Assembly (NCBI GenBank): GCA_036278935.1
Contig: DASUKA010000161.1
Location: 1-7,724, forward strand
Direction: 5' to 3'
DNA: 7,724 bases
Source of the DNA: DASSNR01 sp036278935
GTDB lineage: Bacteria; Gemmatimonadota; Gemmatimonadetes; Gemmatimonadales; Gemmatimonadaceae
Under the pieces are notes generated by a model, which made no database searches, was not told the origin of the DNA, and saw only the letters and a list, made by a program, of their open reading frames with translations. Numbering within the stretch: position 1 is the first letter of the stretch; each line of letters starts with the position of its first letter. The position numbers were made by a program, and so were the translations under genes. Below, piece after piece: positions 1-6,805 of this stretch.

Positions 1-141
1 CTCCGCGACCGATCCCCTGGTGCTGAAGTTGATACTGTCTCGGGACCTGAACTGAAGGGAGTGATGGGCTGTACGCACGTGCCCTTGCTGGTTGCCGCGT
101 TCACAGCGAAGATGTACCCCACCACAGAAGCTGCCGCCTGA
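1..141 (+). CDS. Possible 3' end of an unidentified gene (5' end outside window)
   Basis: Frame 1 is open from the first base to a TGA at 139-141, giving 46 codons. The translation ends in ...VPLLVAAFTAKMYPTTEAAA. I do not recognise a family, and no motif or domain is visible. A 46-codon open frame is not significant by itself in GC-rich DNA. What favours it is that it ends 73 nt before the start of the methyltransferase gene on the same strand, which is normal spacing for consecutive genes. It could equally be non-coding upstream DNA. Sequence to the left of the window would settle it. Confidence 0.3.
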   Translation, partial: LRDRSPGAEVDTVSGPELKGVMGCTHVPLLVAAFTAKMYPTTEAAA

Positions 142-201
142 GCACGCATGATTGCATCACTGCCCGATTTCAACTCACATCGGGACACATCCGCTGTTCA
201 T

Positions 202-206
202 GAGGA
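202..206 (+). promoter_or_regulatory. Ribosome binding site of the methyltransferase gene
   Basis: GAGGA lies 8 nt upstream of the ATG at 215. This decides the start: the frame is also open upstream, with a TTG at 152 and an ATG at 200, but neither has a comparable Shine-Dalgarno sequence, and the extra residues carry no recognisable family sequence. Confidence 0.6.
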
Positions 207-214
207 ATCCAACC

Positions 215-1138
215 ATGAGCACACTGGCGTCGGTGCTTCCCCAACCTGTCAGGGCTCCGCTCCGTCGAATGCGGAACGCTGTGATGGCCCTTCGCTACCA
301 CGGGCAATGGAGACTCTGCCCCGTGTGCGGTACGGTATCACGACAATTTCGCGCATTCGGGGTCGTCCCGCGGCCTGATGCACAGTGCGCGCAATGCGGA
401 GCGCTCGAGCGGCATCGCCTTTTGTGGTATTACCTGCACAACGAATCCCGGATGCTGAGTGATCCATCCGCGAGGATGCTGCACATCGCACCAGAAGCCT
501 GCCTTGAACCACGGCTCAAGAAGCTCCTCGGCACGAATTACCTGACCGCTGATCTGTCCAATCCACGAGCGATGGTGCAGATGGATATTACGGATATTCG
601 ATATCCGGATCAGTCATTCGACATCATATTCTGCAACCATGTGCTGGAGCATGTGCCTGATGACAGAAAGGCCATGCGAGAAATGCACAGGGTTCTTTCC
701 GACACGGGATGCGCCATATTGCTCGTTCCTATCACCGTGGATGAAACCTTCGAGGACCCTTCGGTCACCGACCCAGCAGAGCGACTGAGGCTTTTTGGAC
801 AACACGACCATGTGCGTCGGTACGGGCCAGACTACGTTGACAGGCTCCGGAGTGCAGGTTTCACGGTGCACGTGGTAACGGCAATGGACCTGGTCAGTGA
901 AGAGAAAGCAGTCAGGCTGGGCTTTACCGACGCGGCTGGTGAGCTGTTCTTGTGCACCAGGTCCAGCGATACAACGCACCACCCCGGGTTTTCCGCGACC
1001 GATGATCGTCTTCGCGAGCGCGAAGGCCAGATCGCTCGCGCTGTGTACACCGATCTCCACGGGGGTGAGGGGTCAACCACACACCCTGGTCTCGCGAGGA
1101 CTGATCGTTCCGAGGCGCCCAGCACCGAGTTGGCGTGA
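215..1138 (+). CDS. Zinc-ribbon class I SAM-dependent methyltransferase
   Basis: This is a 307-residue cytoplasmic protein predicted to transfer a methyl group from S-adenosylmethionine to an unknown acceptor. The N-terminal part has two cysteine pairs, CPVC at 35-38 and CAQC at 58-61, the second followed by GALERHR, a small zinc-ribbon-like module. The Rossmann-like methyltransferase domain covers about 85-225. It has MLHIAPE (88-94) in place of the usual glycine-rich motif I, an acidic TADL (111-114), then DITDIRYPDQSFDIIFCNHV around 124-143, LEHVPDD (144-150) and HRVLSDTG (158-165). The LHIAPE and HVLEHVPDD pattern is, from memory, typical of a methyltransferase family often found near glycan or glycosyltransferase genes; the substrate is unknown. 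Residues 251-307 are a low-complexity polar tail past the point where such proteins usually end. The start was chosen from the GAGGA site at 202-206. The gene is lower in GC than the permease gene (31 of 60 bases in row 541-600). It converges on the permease gene with a 48-nt gap. Confidence 0.88.
   Translation: MSTLASVLPQPVRAPLRRMRNAVMALRYHGQWRLCPVCGTVSRQFRAFGVVPRPDAQCAQCGALERHRLLWYYLHNESRMLSDPSARMLHIAPEACLEPRLKKLLGTNYLTADLSNPRAMVQMDITDIRYPDQSFDIIFCNHVLEHVPDDRKAMREMHRVLSDTGCAILLVPITVDETFEDPSVTDPAERLRLFGQHDHVRRYGPDYVDRLRSAGFTVHVVTAMDLVSEEKAVRLGFTDAAGELFLCTRSSDTTHHPGFSATDDRLREREGQIARAVYTDLHGGEGSTTHPGLARTDRSEAPSTELA
1010..1025. repeat. Short perfect inverted repeat inside the methyltransferase tail
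   Basis: CTTCGCG and CGCGAAG pair perfectly over 7 bp around a 2-nt AG centre. It lies within the coding sequence of the odd C-terminal tail. A hairpin could form in RNA, but no T-run follows, so it is not a standard intrinsic terminator. It may be chance in GC-rich DNA, or a relic of a 3' untranslated region if the gene once ended earlier. Confidence 0.35.
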
Positions 1139-1186
1139 CGAGATCTCTTCGCCAGTTTCCTCGAGTCCCGCCTCGTGCGGTGCAGG

Positions 1187-3874
1187 CTACTCCGCTCTCA
1201 GCGCCACCATCGGATCCACCCGGCTCGCCCTGCGCGCCGGCACCCACGTCGCCAGGATGGCGGTGAGCATCAGCATCACCGCGCTCCCCGCGTACAGCAG
1301 TGGCTCGCCGGCGCTGACGCCATAGAGCACGTGCGAGAGAGCGCGCGCCGCCAGCACGGCCCCGCCAAGGCCGAGCACCATCCCGGCCGCGGCGAGCACC
1401 GTCCCCTGCCACACCACCATGCGCACGATTGCCTCCGGCTCGGCGCCCAACGCCACGCGCATCCCGATCTCCGGCGTACGGCGCGAAACGTAGAAGGCGA
1501 CGACGCCGTACACGCCGGCGATCGCGAGGGCGAGCGCCACGCACGCGAACACGCTGAGCAGCAGTCCATAGAGCCGCTGCGATGCCGTCGCCCGGGCGAG
1601 GATGTGATCCATGGAGTGCACCGAGTAGATCGCGAGCGAGGGGTCCACCTCGTGGACCACGGCTCGTAGCTCCCGGACCAGCGCCGTACCGTCCACGCTC
1701 GGCGCCTTCACCGCGAACGTCATGTTGTCCCAGGGGTGCTGCGCGTACGGGCGGTAGAACTCGGCCTGCGGGCCGTCGATGAGTCGCTCCTGCTTGATGT
1801 CGGCCGCAACGCCGACGATGGTGGCCAGCGCCCCATCCATGTTGATGCGCTTGCCAAGTGCGTCGCCGCCGGGAAAGTAGGTCGTGGCGAAGGTCTCGCT
1901 CACGATCGCGACCTGCCGAGCACCGGCGCGGTCCCGATCGGTGAAGCCGCGCCCATGGAGGATCGGGATGCCCATGGCGTGCAGAAACCCTGGCGTGACC
2001 ATGTTGCCCGGGATGACCGGCACCTCGCCCGGCGGGAAGTCGCGCCCCTCGATGTTGAGAGAGAACCGCGAGCAGCAGTTGCCAACCGGAATGCGCGTGG
2101 TTGCCCCGGCAGCAACCACGCCGGGAAGCCGTGCGATCGCCTCGTCCATGCGCTCGACCGCGAGCGCACGCGCGCTGGCGCTGTCGTAGCGCGGCCCCTG
2201 CAGCGCGAACTGGAACGTCATCACACCGCGCGCGTCGAAACCCGGGTCGATGTGCTGCAGGCGAAGGAAGCTCTGCACCGCGAACGCCGCGCCCACGAGC
2301 AGCACGAGCGACAGCGCCAGCTCGACGACCACCAGCACGCGATGCAGCCGCCCCCGGAGCATGCGCGCCGTGCCGCGCGTCGTTGAGCGCAGCGTGTCGC
2401 CGGGATCCGCACCGGCCAGGCGCATCGCTGGAACGACGCCGAAGAGCGCGCCCGCCACCACGCTCGCTACCAGGGTGAATGCGAGCACGCGGCCATCCAC
2501 GCCGAAGCGCATCCATGGCGCCGCGTTGCTGGCGATCGCTCCACCCACGATGCCTGATCCCCAGCGCGCGAGAAGGATGCCGAGCCCCCCGCCCGCGATG
2601 GCGAAGAGCATGCTCTCGGTAAGCAGCTGCCGCACGATCCGGCGACGCGATGCGCCCAGCGCCGTGCGGACGGCGATCTCGGAGTGGCGCGCGGCGGTGC
2701 GGGCCAGCTGCAGCGTGGCGACGTTCGCGCACGCGATGAGGAAGACGAGCACCGCCGCGGCGCCGAGCAGGAGGAACGCCGGCCGCGCCGCCCCGACGTA
2801 TCGCTCGCGCAGCGGCGAGACGGCGATGTGCTCATCGGCATCGTCGCGCGGCTGGACGCGCCGCATCTCCGCCGCCACGCGCGCCGCATCGTCCCGCGCC
2901 TGCGCGAGCGTGACGCCCGGCAGGAGCGCGGCGACTACCTCGTACCCTCGGTCGCCCCACCCGGCGCCCGGGTCGAGCACGAGCGGACGCCACACATCCA
3001 CTCCTACCGGGAAGCGCGCATCACCCGGGAGCACGCCGATCACCTCGTATGGCGCGCCGTCCAGCTGGAGCACCTGTCCGACCGCGCGCGATGCTCCGCC
3101 CAGCTGCTGCTCGGCCAGTCCGCGCGAGACGAGCACCAGGGCGGGCCCGCCGGGCCGATCATCTTCAGCGGCGAACAACCGCCCCGCGACGGGGCGGAGT
3201 CCGAGCGCGCGGAACACCCCGGATGACACGCGCGCCGCCCGCAGGCGCACCGGCTCCGCGCCGCCGAGCGTCATGCTCCCGGGCCTGAAGATGCCCATTG
3301 CATCGAACGCGCGACTCCGCGCGCGCCACTCGAGGAAGTCCGGGATCGAGGTGACGGCGACTCCGCTGTACTGCTCCCGCCCCGAGAAACGATCGAGCGA
3401 GACGAGACGATCGCCGTTCGGAAAGGGGAGTGCGCGGAGCAGCAGCGCATTCCCCACGGAGAACATCGTGGTCGTCGCCCCGATCCCGAGCGCGAGACAC
3501 AGCACGGCGATCACGGCGGTGAGCGTCTGCCGGCGGAATGTGCGCAGCGCGAAGACGACGTCGTTGCGCACAGTGGCGATGGTCTCGATCAGGCGCATGT
3601 GTCGCTCCCTCGATCGGTCGATATGCAGGCAGGCATCGCGGACGCGCTTCAGCTCGCCGAGCCGCTCCAGCGCCCGCCGGCGCGCCTCGTCCGGTGACAG
3701 GCCGCGCGCCACGTAGTCGGCAGTCCGCATTTCGAGGTGATAGCGCAGCTCATCATCCAGCTCCAGCTGGGCGGAGCGCCGGAAGAAGGGGCGCCAGCGG
3801 CGCCAGGCGGGCGGAAGGGTGCGAGGGGTGTCCGGCGGCCGCAGCCGGTTCGCTCGCTGCTCGCGATCATGCAT
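1187..3874 (-). CDS. ADOP-type duplicated MacB/FtsX-like ABC permease
   Basis: This is an 895-residue inner-membrane permease of the MacB/FtsX fold, without an ATPase domain of its own. An N-terminal cytoplasmic prefix (about 35-90, with ELDDELRYHLEMRTADYVAR and SPDEARRRALERLGE) is characteristic of the 'permease prefix' seen in acidobacterial duplicated orphan permeases. Two MacB_PCD-FtsX units follow. Unit one has a membrane segment at about 117-147, a periplasmic core at about 150-360 and hydrophobic segments near 364-388, 425-449 and 463-487. Unit two has segments near 511-536, a periplasmic core at about 540-760, then segments near 767-795, 821-847 and 858-880. The repeated FtsX signatures RTALGASRRRIVRQLLTES (403-421) and RVALGAEPEAIVRMVVWQG (806-824) show the duplication. 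The end PARRASRVDPMVALRAE (879-895) is typical of the family. The ATG at 3874 begins 2 nt after the regulator's TGA and has no clear Shine-Dalgarno, suggesting translational coupling. The frame stays open upstream to 4024, but that would overlap the regulator. The transported substrate is unknown. Confidence 0.94.
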   Translation of the reverse strand: MHDREQRANRLRPPDTPRTLPPAWRRWRPFFRRSAQLELDDELRYHLEMRTADYVARGLSPDEARRRALERLGELKRVRDACLHIDRSRERHMRLIETIATVRNDVVFALRTFRRQTLTAVIAVLCLALGIGATTTMFSVGNALLLRALPFPNGDRLVSLDRFSGREQYSGVAVTSIPDFLEWRARSRAFDAMGIFRPGSMTLGGAEPVRLRAARVSSGVFRALGLRPVAGRLFAAEDDRPGGPALVLVSRGLAEQQLGGASRAVGQVLQLDGAPYEVIGVLPGDARFPVGVDVWRPLVLDPGAGWGDRGYEVVAALLPGVTLAQARDDAARVAAEMRRVQPRDDADEHIAVSPLRERYVGAARPAFLLLGAAAVLVFLIACANVATLQLARTAARHSEIAVRTALGASRRRIVRQLLTESMLFAIAGGGLGILLARWGSGIVGGAIASNAAPWMRFGVDGRVLAFTLVASVVAGALFGVVPAMRLAGADPGDTLRSTTRGTARMLRGRLHRVLVVVELALSLVLLVGAAFAVQSFLRLQHIDPGFDARGVMTFQFALQGPRYDSASARALAVERMDEAIARLPGVVAAGATTRIPVGNCCSRFSLNIEGRDFPPGEVPVIPGNMVTPGFLHAMGIPILHGRGFTDRDRAGARQVAIVSETFATTYFPGGDALGKRINMDGALATIVGVAADIKQERLIDGPQAEFYRPYAQHPWDNMTFAVKAPSVDGTALVRELRAVVHEVDPSLAIYSVHSMDHILARATASQRLYGLLLSVFACVALALAIAGVYGVVAFYVSRRTPEIGMRVALGAEPEAIVRMVVWQGTVLAAAGMVLGLGGAVLAARALSHVLYGVSAGEPLLYAGSAVMLMLTAILATWVPARRASRVDPMVALRAE

Positions 3875-3876
3875 CG

Positions 3877-4221
3877 TCACGCGGGGTGGGCCGGCGCCTC
3901 GAGTGCAGCGAAGACGGCGGCCGCGAAGCGCCGCCAGCTCGCCGTCTCCACCTTGAGCCGCGCGCGCCCCGCCCTGGTGAGCGTGTAGAAGCGCGCGCGA
4001 CGATTGTTCTCCGACAGACCCCAATCCGTCGAGACGAGCCCCCGCGCCTCGAGACGATGGAGGGCGGGATACAATGAGCCCTCTTCCACACGGAGGGCAT
4101 CGTCAGTGGCCTGCTCGATCCAGCGTGCCACGCCGTAGCCGTGCGTCGGGCCCCAGGAGAGCGCTTTGAGGATGAGCAGATCGAGCGTACCGCGCAGGAT
4201 CTCGATGGACGCGTCGGGCAT
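3877..4221 (-). CDS. PadR-family transcriptional repressor
   Basis: This is a 114-residue DNA-binding regulator of the small PadR type (winged helix plus a short C-terminal dimerisation helix). It starts MPDASIEILRGTLDLLILKA, the standard opening of this family. HGYGVARWIEQ (27-37) is followed by the recognition-helix stretch VEEGSLYPALHRLEARGLV (45-63), and the wing contains RRARFYTLTRAGRARL (74-89). The ATG at 4221 was chosen because homologues start here and AGGGA (4232-4236) lies 10 nt upstream. The frame is open further to 4317, but that would run through the promoter. It is the first gene of a two-gene unit with the permease. Such PadR proteins usually repress their own operon and the neighbouring transporter, and the inverted repeat at 4241-4277 fits that. 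The ligand is unknown. Confidence 0.94.
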   Translation of the reverse strand: MPDASIEILRGTLDLLILKALSWGPTHGYGVARWIEQATDDALRVEEGSLYPALHRLEARGLVSTDWGLSENNRRARFYTLTRAGRARLKVETASWRRFAAAVFAALEAPAHPA

Positions 4222-4240
4222 GATCGGTCGTTCCCTGTGT

Positions 4241-4277
4241 GTTTCTATGGGGACAATACGGCCGGCTCCATAGAAAC
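4241..4277 (-). promoter_or_regulatory. Candidate PadR operator: perfect 10-bp inverted repeat
   Basis: GTTTCTATGG at 4241-4250 and CCATAGAAAC at 4268-4277 are perfect inverted repeats separated by 17 bp, about 27 bp centre to centre. One arm covers the predicted transcription start; the other lies in the spacer just inside the predicted -35. The -10 sits in the loop. A dimeric winged-helix repressor bound here would block RNA polymerase, so this is the natural operator for autoregulation of the padR-permease unit. The symmetry and position are seen directly; the binding protein is inferred. Confidence 0.7.
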
Positions 4278-4281
4278 GCAA
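4253..4281 (-). promoter_or_regulatory. Predicted sigma70-type promoter of the padR-permease unit
   Basis: On the reverse strand, TTGCGT (4281-4276) lies 17 bp from TATTGT (4258-4253). The match is 3 of 6 to the -35 consensus and 4 of 6 to the -10, with the ideal spacer length. Transcription would start near 4246, leaving a leader of about 25 nt that contains the AGGGA ribosome site. The overlap with the inverted repeat at 4241-4277 adds weight. The -35 is weak, and this phylum's promoters may deviate from the consensus. Confidence 0.5.
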
Positions 4282-4296
4282 GGGGGGCACTCTCAT

Positions 4297-4328
4297 CAGA
4301 TTGCGCCGGTCGCCCATGCACCATTCAT
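4297..4328 (+). repeat. Left copy of a 32-bp direct repeat
   Basis: This copy matches 7017-7048 at 29 of 32 positions in the same orientation, offset by 2,720 bp. The shared blocks are CAGATTGCGCCGG and CCATGCACCATT; mismatches fall at 4310, 4313 and 4326. Homology stops abruptly on both sides. It lies upstream of the padR promoter, at the left edge of the lower-GC segment. It may be an attachment-site-like boundary or one member of a dispersed intergenic repeat. Confidence 0.8.
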
Positions 4329-4439
4329 GAGCTTCAGGTTTCTGACTTCACCGTCCTACTGTCAGCGAGCAGAAGTGATGCATCGCAACGGCCGGCTGGA
4401 CTGCGGCCATCGAATTATTGAGGGACAGGAGCAGCTCGT

Positions 4440-5279
4440 CTATTCGGGCTCCGCGGCAAACGCATCGCGGAAAGGCCCAAGAAATCTCCTGTCCACCGAC
4501 CAATCCGTGATGGCAAAGACGACATCGGAGAATGCTCCGCTATAGTCGCCTTCGAGAGCGTGCCGGAAATCCCACGCGGTGCGGCGCGCGTCATTCGCGA
4601 AAGCGCCACATCCCCACGCACCCAGAACCAGAGCGGCATGTCCGTACGACCGCGCGATGGCGAGCACACGATGAATGCGTTGCTGCAAGAGGTCGCCAGC
4701 CTGCGGCTGGCCTATAGCCGGCACATACGGCGCGGCGCACGTGAGGAAGCTCAGTAGCCAGGGATCCTGAAGCTCCGTTCCGTCATCCAGTCGAAAGACG
4801 GGAACGTCAGGCGAATAGATCGCCCAAGTAGTAGAGTCCGGCAGCTGGCGTTGTCGGTGCTCCTCATACATCGGATCACCGACCAACGTCTGGTAAAGGG
4901 CGCTGGAACGACAGAGCGCTTCCTCCTGTGCTCTGGCCCCGGAGAGGAAGCCCCCACCGGGATGGATACCGTTGGCAAAGTTCAATGCCAGCGGCCGCAG
5001 GCCACGCTCGACGAGGCATCGTGATGCGCCGAGTGTGGTCTGGTTGGTGACCTGGACCCGTGTTTCAGCGAAGACCATTCGCTCGTTATCAGGCAGGATG
5101 GCATCCGGGTGAATGGTCTTCCTGGCCGCGCACGCCGCTCGCACGACGTCCTGTCAATCGATCCTCTGCCCCGCCCTCGTGACATACCCCCCGTCGCGCG
5201 CGGCTTCTACGGCGGACCGACCGAGTGCGGCGGCGACATCTCTGGGGATGCTCAACTCCCGCCGTCGTAATGCGGCCAT
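4440..5279 (-). pseudogene. Bacterial-type poly(ADP-ribose) glycohydrolase (TIGR02452/DUF2263-like), interrupted by in-frame TGA
   Basis: Read from an ATG at 5279, the frame gives 279 positions and resembles bacterial-type PARG proteins, which remove ADP-ribose from proteins or nucleic acid in the cytoplasm. The signature GGG-x7-QEE is intact (GGG at 108-110, QEE at 118-120, within NGIHPGGGFLSGARAQEEAL). The conserved C-terminal block LVLGAWGCGAFANDA (about 172-231 region) is also present. The N-terminal helices read MAALRRRELSIPRDVAAALG, then ...GGYVTRAGQRID, as family members do. Immediately after RID is a TGA (5156-5154) at codon 42. Beyond it the same frame continues as QDVVRAACAARKTIHPD without any indel, so one base change is enough to explain the break. 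A GTG at 5144 could restart translation to give 234 residues with the catalytic loop but without the N-terminal 45. Upstream ATGs at 5306, 5321 and 5324 are alternative starts; GAGG lies 5 nt from the 5321 ATG. It may be a recent pseudogene, a truncated but active gene, or a sequencing error. Confidence 0.82.
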
Positions 5280-5515
5280 CTGCTCGGAATCGAGGCACGG
5301 TAGCATCCGCAATATGCTCATCATGACCTCAGCAGGGTTCCAGCGTTGAACGAGGAGAGTTCCCGTGCTGTGTGTCGGCTTCACGTTCGGGCGCCGCAGT
5401 CTGGCTCTGTTAACTGGGCATCGGTATGTTCGTGCCAGGATATCCGCCCATGAGTGTGTGGTGACAACGGTGAAAGAGCAAGCCGTACAGATGACAGCAG
5501 CACCCAGCTTCCAAA

Positions 5516-6172
5516 GTGACGTGTCGGCGTAGTCCGGTCCGAGCAGCACCCCAGCGACTCGACAGCTTCGCTGAAGCATTCGCTGGATACCACTCGAACG
5601 GTCATATTGCCATGAGTGAACTGGAGACAAGGTTTGGGAAAGTTGCGCGCGGCCGCGCGGTATCCGTAACGGATGAACCGCACGATTCCATTCTGGCATA
5701 CGACTACCATGTCAGATACTCGTCCGAGACCAACACATTTCACGTCCTTCTGCGGCGTGGAGGGTATTTCGACGGCGCCTATCGGTGTATAGAGCGCTGG
5801 ATCGAGGCGGAGGCCGAACGGCTCGACGGAATTGACAGCGTCGCTGCCGATCACGTGGACTTCCGGCGCCAGATGCAGTATTGGGGAGTCGAGGAGATCT
5901 ACGAGCATTTCCGGAGCGACGTGGACTCCGCTATTGGCGAAATGGTCTCATGGCTCACGACGACACAGGGCGAGCACACGTCCGGCGGCCTCAGCGCTGA
6001 AGCACGGGCGCACGCATTGAGCGGCCTGTTGGCATACCTGCGCCGCATCGATGCGGAAGTCCGACACGGCGTGCTCTCTCCCCGGGCGATCGAGCTCTGG
6101 AAGAGCATCGGCCTCGACGTATTTCCACCAGCCGAGGAACAGGCGGCACCGTCTGACGAGCAGAGTGGGTAG
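5516..6172 (+). CDS. Hypothetical protein, 218 residues, start uncertain
   Basis: I do not recognise this family. From a GTG at 5516 the frame gives 218 residues; from an ATG at 5612 it gives 186. Neither start has a clear Shine-Dalgarno. The stretch between them (LDSFAEAFAGYHSNGHIA) reads like protein, so I keep the longer form; an in-frame TGA at 5492-5494 limits it upstream. The middle (about 50-90) looks like a beta-rich segment with DYHVRYSSETNTFHVLLRRG. A charged helix follows, CIERWIEAEAERLDGID, then further helices up to about 200 and a polar C-terminus ending in PSDEQSG. There is no signal peptide or membrane segment, so it is probably cytoplasmic. It is divergent from the broken PARG gene, with a gap of about 190-240 bp, and 119 bp upstream of another unknown gene. 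GC is lower than in the permease gene. Opposite-strand frames here (5381-5908, 5899-6498) show no family resemblance. Confidence 0.7.
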   Translation: MTCRRSPVRAAPQRLDSFAEAFAGYHSNGHIAMSELETRFGKVARGRAVSVTDEPHDSILAYDYHVRYSSETNTFHVLLRRGGYFDGAYRCIERWIEAEAERLDGIDSVAADHVDFRRQMQYWGVEEIYEHFRSDVDSAIGEMVSWLTTTQGEHTSGGLSAEARAHALSGLLAYLRRIDAEVRHGVLSPRAIELWKSIGLDVFPPAEEQAAPSDEQSG

Positions 6173-6242
6173 GCGGCGTTGATCCCAAGGCCCGCGTAAG
6201 CGCCGCTCGAGGCCGAACAGAATGACGGCAGACAGCAACGAA

Positions 6243-6254
6243 CGTCGGCCGACG
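6243..6254. repeat. 12-bp perfect palindrome in the gap between two hypothetical genes
   Basis: CGTCGGCCGACG is fully self-complementary and centred 43 bp upstream of the ATG at 6292. It could be a dimeric repressor site for the downstream gene. Palindromes of this length do arise by chance in GC-rich DNA, and no regulator is encoded beside it, so the role is open. Confidence 0.35.
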
Positions 6255-6291
6255 CGAAACTATCGCAGGACCACATTAATCCGGTGCCCCA

Positions 6292-6774
6292 ATGGCTTCC
6301 ACCAACTCGTTCCTGAAGTTCACCGATATCGCCGTTTTCTCGCGCAACTATCCGAAGTACCTGGAGGCAGCATCCGGAAAAGCCCCGGATGAGCGAGTCA
6401 CTTTTCGAAGCGGGGTACGATGGGTCCGTGCCGCCCAGGCCATCAGCCGATTCGGACCGCGGCGCATCTACTTCGCGCCGAACGGGGCCGGTAGCCACAT
6501 CGAGTACGAAGCCGATTTAGTGACCATACAGCTCGACCCTTCCGACGACGATTCCACCACCAGGAAGCTACTGAAGGATGTACTGCCCTGTATTCGTCAC
6601 GAAGAGCTCTGGAACGGCTCCGTGCGGACACCCTACGTCATCATGAACTGTCGCCAGGTGGCTACTCCGTTCCCGCAGACCCGGCTCCACAAGGAATCAG
6701 ACGGATCGCCACTCGCCGAGAATTTCAGCCGGAGCTATGCTCTCGTGCGCGAGCTGAGAGCGGACGACGCCTAG
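6292..6774 (+). CDS. Hypothetical protein, 160 residues, possibly PUA/EVE-like
   Basis: This is a soluble 160-residue protein without signal peptide or membrane segments. The ATG at 6292 is the only ATG start available, because an in-frame TAA lies at 6277-6279; no good Shine-Dalgarno is present. The core RRIYFAPNGAGSHIEYEADL (57-76) followed by VTIQLDPSDDD, then TPYVIMNCRQVATPFPQTRL (113-132) and a closing ENFSRSYALVREL, looks like a compact alpha/beta fold. The 'YFAPxGxGxxIEYEAxL' pattern reminds me of the beta-barrel of PUA-like (EVE/ASCH) nucleic-acid-binding domains. This is a pattern impression, not a search result. The similarity of its conserved-looking blocks to other uncharacterised bacterial proteins, which I recall only vaguely, suggests a real family. 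A stable hairpin follows the stop codon. It is the last gene before the right-hand direct repeat. Confidence 0.78.
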   Translation: MASTNSFLKFTDIAVFSRNYPKYLEAASGKAPDERVTFRSGVRWVRAAQAISRFGPRRIYFAPNGAGSHIEYEADLVTIQLDPSDDDSTTRKLLKDVLPCIRHEELWNGSVRTPYVIMNCRQVATPFPQTRLHKESDGSPLAENFSRSYALVRELRADDA

Positions 6775-6775
6775 C

Positions 6776-6805
6776 GGACACCCAACGCAGCAAGTGGGCA
6801 TGTCC
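6776..6805 (+). terminator. Hairpin directly after the 160-residue ORF, weak terminator candidate
   Basis: GGACACCCA (6776-6784) can pair with TGGG (6795-6798) and TGTCC (6801-6805), leaving a 10-nt loop and a 2-nt CA bulge, about 9 pairs in all. It begins 1 nt after the stop codon. The following ATCAGATTTC has only a short T stretch, so termination would be weak. It may instead be a 3' stabilising hairpin. Confidence 0.35.

Noticed and set aside
1139..1186. Bidirectional terminator between the convergent methyltransferase and permease genes
   Set aside because: No GC-rich stem followed by a T-run was found on either strand.
924..2732. 602-codon reverse-strand frame overlapping the permease gene
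   Set aside because: It is an arginine/glycine-rich translation in another frame of the same strand, with no domain. The permease frame has clear FtsX/MacB motifs throughout.
2250..3716. 488-codon forward frame opposite the permease gene
   Set aside because: It is a serine/arginine/threonine/alanine-rich shadow typical of GC-rich antisense frames, with no family resemblance.
5899..6498. 199-codon reverse frame across the two hypothetical genes
   Set aside because: It spans the boundary of two better forward genes, is cysteine/serine/arginine-rich and shows no recognisable motif.
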